Made by a program: the position numbers and the translations under genes
Notes under the pieces: generated by a model
Database searches by the model: none
Told to the model about the DNA's origin: nothing
The model's input: the letters and a program-made list of their open reading frames with translations, nothing else
In this document: positions 57,565 to 64,000 of the stretch, one piece after another
How the letters are laid out: each line of letters opens with the position of its first letter
Numbering within the stretch: the stretch's first letter is position 1
From: Aplidium turbinatum
Taxonomy: Eukaryota > Chordata > Ascidiacea > Aplousobranchia > Polyclinidae
Length of the DNA: 64,000 nucleotides
Assembly: GCA_918807975.1 (NCBI GenBank)
Contig: OU964934.1
Location: 4,588,001-4,652,000, forward strand
Direction of reading: 5' to 3'

Positions 57565-59722
57565 GGTTAGCCTACTGTTAATTGTGACCATTGATTGAGA
57601 AATCCTTATTATGCAATGTTTTTCTAGAAGATTCTGCATAGAGCAAGACTAGATCGAACAATCTATCAGGTGGTAGGTTGTTATGACGTCACAAATAAGT
57701 TTGCGGATAGTATACTTGACCAGAACAATGAGTTCTTACAACGCAACATTATCGTATCTTCTGGAAGTTACTGGTCAAAACAAACCTGCTTTAATATAGT
57801 GGCGTAATTTGCGTAATTTATGTAAAGATGGAGATTATTATTGAGATGATTATTGATTGAGAGTTGAATTGAAGTTGAAGAGCGAAATGTGTTGGAATCT
57901 ATTGCTATTCACGGTAATTTGATTATTTGTTGGAAGTGCTGAGCCATTCGTTAAGTTTCTTCAAGAATTTTTTAAATATCATTTCTCAAGTACAACTATT
58001 CGACCATTTATTTTACTGCTTTACGCTGATATCCCAATAAAGTACGTCATTAATTTTTCCGAAGTCTCTTTCCTGGTAAGAGATAGAAAGAATCGTGACA
58101 TGCAAATTAATGATACTTTAGGAGACTTTCTGTGTTAAGTAAACATAAGAAATTTTTCAGGTTTCACAATTCAATTTGTTAAATATCACGTCGGCCGCTT
58201 GCGGAAGTCGTGACCGATATTACCTGTCTTAGCACGCAAAATTAACATCAGGTTTTTCTACAAAGTTTAATGATAATATCACAAGTAAATTTTAGTGCGC
58301 TATGATGAGTCTAGGTTACTGGTATCAGCAAAATTTAGAAGATCATGACCTACTAATAATATGACCTATTGCGTTAAGTTTCAATGCGCATCTGTTCAAT
58401 AGGCCTGGGTTAGTGATAAAATCGTCACCGAAACGTATTTAAGCTTGTACAATACAACCAACATAAGTTTTATTTAATTGTCTGCTGAATTGGTGAGTTT
58501 GAAAAGTTTTACCAAAGGTAGAGTCACAATTATTGTTCTCGATGACGACATAATTGTTGCTGGACGACAGTCTTGGTGCAAATAATTTAGTCTTAGTAAC
58601 GTGACTTGCAGTAAGCTTTTAAATTTTTTTTTGTTGACGCCAGAGTCAAAGTAACATATTTTCTATTTCCCTCAGTCTTCCGCTTTTCCGGTTATCATTT
58701 CACATGTTTGGCACAACTTTCTCAAGATTTCGTTTTTAGAATGAAACAGGCTGTAACGGCTATTTTGATATTCACCATTTTATTTACTGTTTAATTTGTA
58801 TAAAAGCACTGGCAAATGCAGTAAAGTGATCACTAGCAAATCAACCAGAGGACTGGTTATGCATCACCTGCAAACATGCTTCATTCAGTGATCGAAAAAT
58901 ACTTTGAACAAGAAGTAGCAAAAATGCATGCAAAGAATTTTACGCTTATGCAAAAAGCGTGGCTTGTCTCCAATCTCATGTGTGCGAGCATGGCCATGGC
59001 AGGTCTTCTTCCGAAAATTACTTCAGTTATATTTTTAAACCAAAACATACAACAGCGGTTTGTTTGACCTTTGTATAGGATGGTCTGCTACAAAAATTGG
59101 TCACGCAGATTTAAGCTACAGTATTAGCCTATTGAACTGCAGTCCGTTCGTTATTAGGTAGCCCAGTCAGTGGATAAATCAGTTTCATACGGTAAGTATT
59201 TTTCTATTGGGAACTTGACGCTCTGTTTCTGGAAGGAATAATAAGTAGCGCAAAATCCCAGGTTTTGTTTCAGTAAAAATAAAGAGGCCAAAAGGAAGAA
59301 AGATTCTTGTGCTAATTTTGGAAAAGCCGCCAGATTGTTCTTTTTTTCAGATTTATTTGATTTCTGAACAAAATCGATACTGCAGGGAATTTTAACAGTT
59401 AGATGAATTGCTTAGGTCCCCATGATGAATAGGTAGAATGCTAGAAAGCAAACATCCGCTCAAACAATCAAAGTTAATGATTTTCTTCTCGTATTTTAGA
59501 ACACAATTGTTATCCGTCCGATACTGGCAGAAATCACAAATGTTTTGATTAATAAGCTTTCCAAGAGAAGCTAAACAATTTAAAGAGAAGCCTTCACTAT
59601 ATAACTGATTTTTGATGTTCTATTTATATGTCGGCCATATGGTGTCAAACTAGCCTTTCTAAGAACTTGATAGACTGCAACTAAAGCTCGGAAAGTGATG
59701 ACATTTGATCAGTCGGTAGCTA
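57565..59722. other. Non-coding stretch, nothing recognised
   Basis: No gene or repeat seen. The plus-strand open frame 58876-59067 (63 codons) has no recognisable motif. Confidence 0.3.
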
Positions 59723-59810
59723 CCTAGACAGCAAATCAACCGTCTTTTACATTGATTCAACGTTTGCAGACGTTGAATCAATGTAAAAAACGGTTGATTT
59801 GCTGACTGGG
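59723..59810. repeat. Palindromic MITE (GATTCAACG family), best copy
   Basis: CCTAGACAGCAAATCAACCG ... ACATTGATTCAACG TTTGCAGA CGTTGAATCAATGT ... CGGTTGATTTGCTGACTGGG forms an 88-bp near-perfect hairpin. Related, more worn copies lie at 64, 224, 14003, 30084, 33233, 51505 and within T2. Confidence 0.85.
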
Positions 59811-62800
59811 AACTGATTAATTACATTGTGACCTATATTTCAGTTCGTCGTAGCGTGATGCCATTTACAATGCTTTTGAGCGTAGCCTACAGGAGAGCTT
59901 TGTCAACACAGTCAAGCATTTAAAGGAAATGCTAAATGTATGTTTTTTAGCTTGGTGAAATGCTAAATTCTAGTTTCAATGTTTCAATTTAAATAAGCAC
60001 AATTGAGTTATAAAAAGTAAAAAGGCTGGCAGAAAGGAATTCGTAGAAGTTAACGCAGTTACCGTTTATGCATAGATCTTTTGATAAGATCGAGAGCCGA
60101 AAGATTTGTCTGAACTTCGAATTTAGCAGAACATGGCGTGAGATTTTAATATTAAAATAATTTCTGTCTGGAGAATGTTTCAAAAAGAAAAAAATGCACT
60201 TTTAGTAGTAGCCTTTTCTACCTGTCTAAAACAACAACAGACCATTATTAGCTGGTTATATTCGTTTTCTTAGCAGGGCTGCTTCACATGTGTGAAAATC
60301 TGAGCAGAATTCATGTTGCAGTGTCCTGTAATGAGAGAGTGCAGCAGGGCTTAAGAATACGCCTAAAAGATAAAAAGAATCGGGATTGCAGCAGCATCGT
60401 TTTGCAAAAATAGCAAACTAAACAATACCATTGAAAGATGAAGGTCTACCAAGGTAAAGCTTTGCTAAAATAAATTTTCGATCTAATTTAACGTACAAAA
60501 ACGAAGTGCTAAATCTATTAAAAGGCTCCAGGCCAGCCTCATAAAATATAATACGATATGCGTTTAGTTTTGATATTTGGAAAGCTTTAAGCATAAGATT
60601 GGTTTCGAGATTTTTCGTGTTCTCGGTGTTCGACTGATTTATTTTTTATTACATTTGGCTTGTCATAGTTTTTTTTAAAATAAAATGCAATTTGATTTTG
60701 TCGCTCAGAAAAGTTTTTATCTAAAGTTAACTCAACGTTGATAAAACATGCAAGCACCGCTATAAAGGAAGGTGCGTTTGAATGTTTTAAAACAGTTTCC
60801 CAATCCAAAAGTAATAACTTTCAATCCTAGTTTCCTTGTTGAGGATTGAGAAGATATGATTTAGTCTGTTGCGTTTTCTGTTTTCAACTGTACTTGTTGC
60901 AGCTTAAGAATTACTAATGAACTGTTTATTTTTAAAATATTACGTCCTCTTTAGTTTTTTGTTTTTTTTTCAGTAAATTTTGTGCGTAGACAAGGTTGGC
61001 CTACCTGCTGTTAGTGTAATTAAAAGTATCTGTTCAGTTCAGTTTTGAACAGTATAGCCTACAACCAAAGGTTTTGGAAATTTTGGGTTCTTTCCAAGCT
61101 TCAACTATTTCACCGCTGAATCTTTTGTGGAATGCTCATTGTTTTTTTTAATATGTATCAATTACTAGCACTGACCATCACATAAAGTAGGTCAATTATG
61201 CCTTGATTTTCAATATGCATTGTAAGTTGAAGGGAAAATTCAAACAATCATTCTTCATTAAATAATACAGCTTTAACTATGAATTAAGTTTTCACAAGCA
61301 CAGCTTCTGTGCCGCAACGTGTGATTCCATGGGCCTAAGATCTTGAAAAGATTAGTGTTTTGTAGCTAAATGAATACTTGCTGCACACATAACAATTCAA
61401 TGTCTGGTAATTTTGAGGTGTCGTATCAATTAAGGGCGACCGAAGTTGTGCCTTTTTCTCAAATCTTCGTGGACGTTGAGTGATCATTTTAGACTAGAGC
61501 TACATTTACGCAGTTTAGAATAACTTACTTGCAGAAACGCCAGCAAGCGTGTTTCAGAATTATACAAACAGTTTATTTTAGTAAAGTAGCCAATGGAGAC
61601 TGCTAAGGTTAGGCTTACATATTTAGTAGCTTGCAAAGTTTCTAAACGTGAACATACCTTGGCATATTTCTAACGAGTTAGTGGCAGCAACATTACCTAA
61701 GTGAAGTTATAAAATATATACTGCAGAAGGTCTAATATGTAAGATTTTAGATACCTTTCTGTCGAATATTTAGCAGCAACTTATTATCTTTATTGGTTTG
61801 ATTTTAAAAAGTTCAGTTTCTTTGAAGAGATTTCACTTCATGAAATGATGAAAATTAACGCAGCAAAGTAAGTTATGAAGCAAAACTTAGCAACAGCAGC
61901 AGAACCTTGCAGCAAGAAGATACAAGAATGTCATGTAAACTTTTCTACATTTAAAACTTTGCTAAAGCGATCATTTGAAATTATTAAGTACGACCCAGCC
62001 ACAAAGCCAGTCTTGCTTTTCATTCACGCCACTGTACGTCTGCTAACGTTGCATCAATGCAAAAAAGTAACTGATCTGTCGGCTGTGGAGGTAACATGTG
62101 AAAGCAAATTAATAGTAAGTTTTGGTGCCGTGCTCGGCGTGGCAATGAGATCACTTTTTGAAACACTTTTCGGTCTATGTGGGCTTTTAACTTATGGATT
62201 TGCATTTGATTTTGAGCTTTTAAATTGATTTATTTCTTTAAAAGTTACAGTTGCTGGCTGTGTCCCTTCTCAATTTGTATCGCAAAAACAACTACTTTTT
62301 TCGACACAAGAAATCGTGTCGATCAGAGATTCTAAACTACAAAAAAATTATCTGCAATGGTGACAGTGATGCAAACAATATATTGTATAGCAGCAATAGT
62401 TCACCGTTAGCAATTTAAACTTCAATTAGTATTCTCTGAGCGTTGCATTTCGCGAAGAAATTAAAAAAAAAACGTTCTTGTTTAAAAGTAACTTAGACGT
62501 ACCGTGAGCCTTGTTTGATAACACCACTGGACTTTTAACTATGATGAAGCAACGACTTTTATGTTAATAAGATTTATTCGTTGCAATAAGACAACTTTTA
62601 CAACATTTGTATATGGTAAGCTCGATGCGATGCTTGGTATTGCATGGTGGGAATTGATTATATCGCCTATAAAGATGACAGCGTCGATTATAAATTGCAT
62701 AGTTTCCTGCAATTGAGTTGTAGCTACAGGAAGGTATCAAAATAGATTCACGACATATCTTATGGTTATCTAGCGTGGATACACAGAAACAACAAGGAAA

Positions 62801-64000
62801 ATAATTCTCCCAACAAAAAACGAAAAGTTTTTTCTTGTTCACTGAGAAACGCGCTTAAGAGGTAGATTTATGCTGATTCAAAGGCTTAAAATTTAATGCA
62901 ATAACACAACATTACATCTTTCAAAAATGTTCGATAGATGTTAAACTTTTGCAAAAGACAAAAATGTCTGAAGAAACTACCTATGGCAGGATATCTTGAC
63001 ATCATTAAAAAAACATGATGTGTTTGAAGAATGCAGATTAGCTTGAGGACCCAACATGCACTACTTGTTAGACAAATACATTCAGCTTTTAAAATTAATT
63101 TAAAAAATGCAAGGAATAATCAATCAATCTGCACGGTTTGTTTTTTTTAACTGCATATCTTAGCACAGTAACAAAAAGCACACTAAATACACATCGCATA
63201 TTTACATTTTCACTTTAATATGCAGTTTTGTAAATCTTCAACAAAATGTAGACAGGTATTGTTGAAATGAGTTCAAACTATACATTTTGAGTTCAATTTC
63301 ATGTGACCTTTCAACTTGGCTGCTCCATCAAGTATTTATTTGCTTGGTCTGAAAGTTGATTTTTGCTTTGGAAATAACAGTGTTTACCGAAAACATAAAC
63401 AACATTCACACTTTATCAAAGTGTAACGACAAATAAACATTTTGATTGTTTGCAAACTCTGTTGTTTCTGTGAAAATTCTGAAGCGTTATCCACCAGTTA
63501 AAAAGGGTATTTCCCACGTACTCCCATTCTCCTGGAACAAGTCGATTCCTCTTTATTGAGTGTGCTCGGTGCCTAGTCAACACGTCACTGCAAAATTTGT
63601 ATACTTTTCATAATATTTAAATTTTTCCTTCAAGTAAAGGAAAGGCTAACTGCCTGGAGTTAAGTTCACGGTAAATTGAATGTGTCAAACAACGACTTTA
63701 TCTTTTGATTTAATGCCATTGAGTCTGGTTGAAGCACAAGAGTCACAATTTGTATAAACTGTAAACCGTTGAGTAGTTTGTGTTAACACGTGCGTCGAAT
63801 TTGCGTTTCTGGTTGTTTTATTGACGTTGTTTTTAAGTTGTTCTAACGGGAGGCTAAACCTTGCGAAGAGAATTCACAACTCGACTGAAACTCCATTTCA
63901 CATCCAAATCAATGAAGTTTAATCATAAACGTGATTAGTGCAAGCATTCGTTTTAAATTAATCCAAATCGCAGGTGACAAAAACAATGAAAACCGATTTG
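59811..64000. other. 4.2-kb stretch, nothing recognised
   Basis: AT-rich, without clear transposon, RNA gene or coding exon. The longest open frame, 61875-62228 (plus, 117 codons), has a hydrophobic stretch near its end (SFGAVLGVAMRSLFETLFGL) but no known motif and no sign of splicing partners, so I do not call it a gene. Because it is transposon-poor compared with the rest of the window, it may flank or regulate a gene beyond the edge. Confidence 0.3.

Noticed and set aside
61875-62228. 117-codon open frame
   Set aside because: No recognised motif, no partner exons or promoter evidence; within chance for AT-rich 4 kb.

Overview
This is eukaryotic (animal) nuclear DNA: spliced genes with GT..AG introns, AT-rich intergenic sequence and dense transposons. 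The only intact host genes are two alpha-tubulin genes in the same orientation (about 2.1-11.5 kb and 39.5-42.7 kb). Their proteins look deuterostome-like. I suspect an invertebrate deuterostome, perhaps a tunicate, but the window does not settle this.

Layout. 0-1.5 kb: hAT end fragment and small hairpin repeats. 1.57-11.6 kb: alpha-tubulin copy 1, whose first intron holds a 6.2-kb BEL/Pao LTR retroelement fossil with a clean 5-bp target duplication. 13.6-15.2 kb: 3' scraps of an RTE-like LINE and a Penelope-like element with a GIY-YIG domain. 15.5-21.7 kb: nested hAT transposons, including two inverted copies of one composite element. 22.3-25.2 kb: a small foldback element with a telomere-like core, then another hAT with a hAT inside it. 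26.3-32.3 kb: a 6-kb unit with hAT-like ends and a perfect 8-bp target duplication; it encloses a THAP-domain remnant, a P2X7 C-terminal-like domain remnant, a tRNA-derived SINE and several smaller transposons. 32.4-36.2 kb: a unit with piggyBac-like TTAA ends. 36.6-37.7 kb: a further nested hAT pair. 38.9-42.8 kb: alpha-tubulin copy 2, uninterrupted. 42.9-48.4 kb: SINEs, a LINE tail, a GIY-YIG fragment and several CAGTGGCG-type non-autonomous hATs. 49.5-51.4 kb: a decayed piggyBac transposase gene. 53.5-57.6 kb: more hATs, one with a GIY-YIG fragment next to its transposase, and another foldback element. 57.6-64 kb: almost nothing recognisable.

The tubulin loci derive from one duplicated unit of about 3.85 kb covering promoter, all introns and the start of the 3' UTR. 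The encoded proteins differ at only two residues by hand translation (174 and 280). The BEL/Pao insertion interrupts only copy 1, so it followed the duplication (or the copies are being homogenised around it).

The most unusual material is (i) three unrelated-sequence foldback elements (22.3, 27.7 and 57.3 kb) that share one architecture: arms made of a tandemly repeated 10-15-bp motif and exact 8-bp target duplications; (ii) the THAP and P2X7-tail-like coding remnants inside one transposon-bounded unit; and (iii) a composite hAT that transposed after its own transposase gene had been interrupted. All coordinates, target duplications and identities were read by eye.
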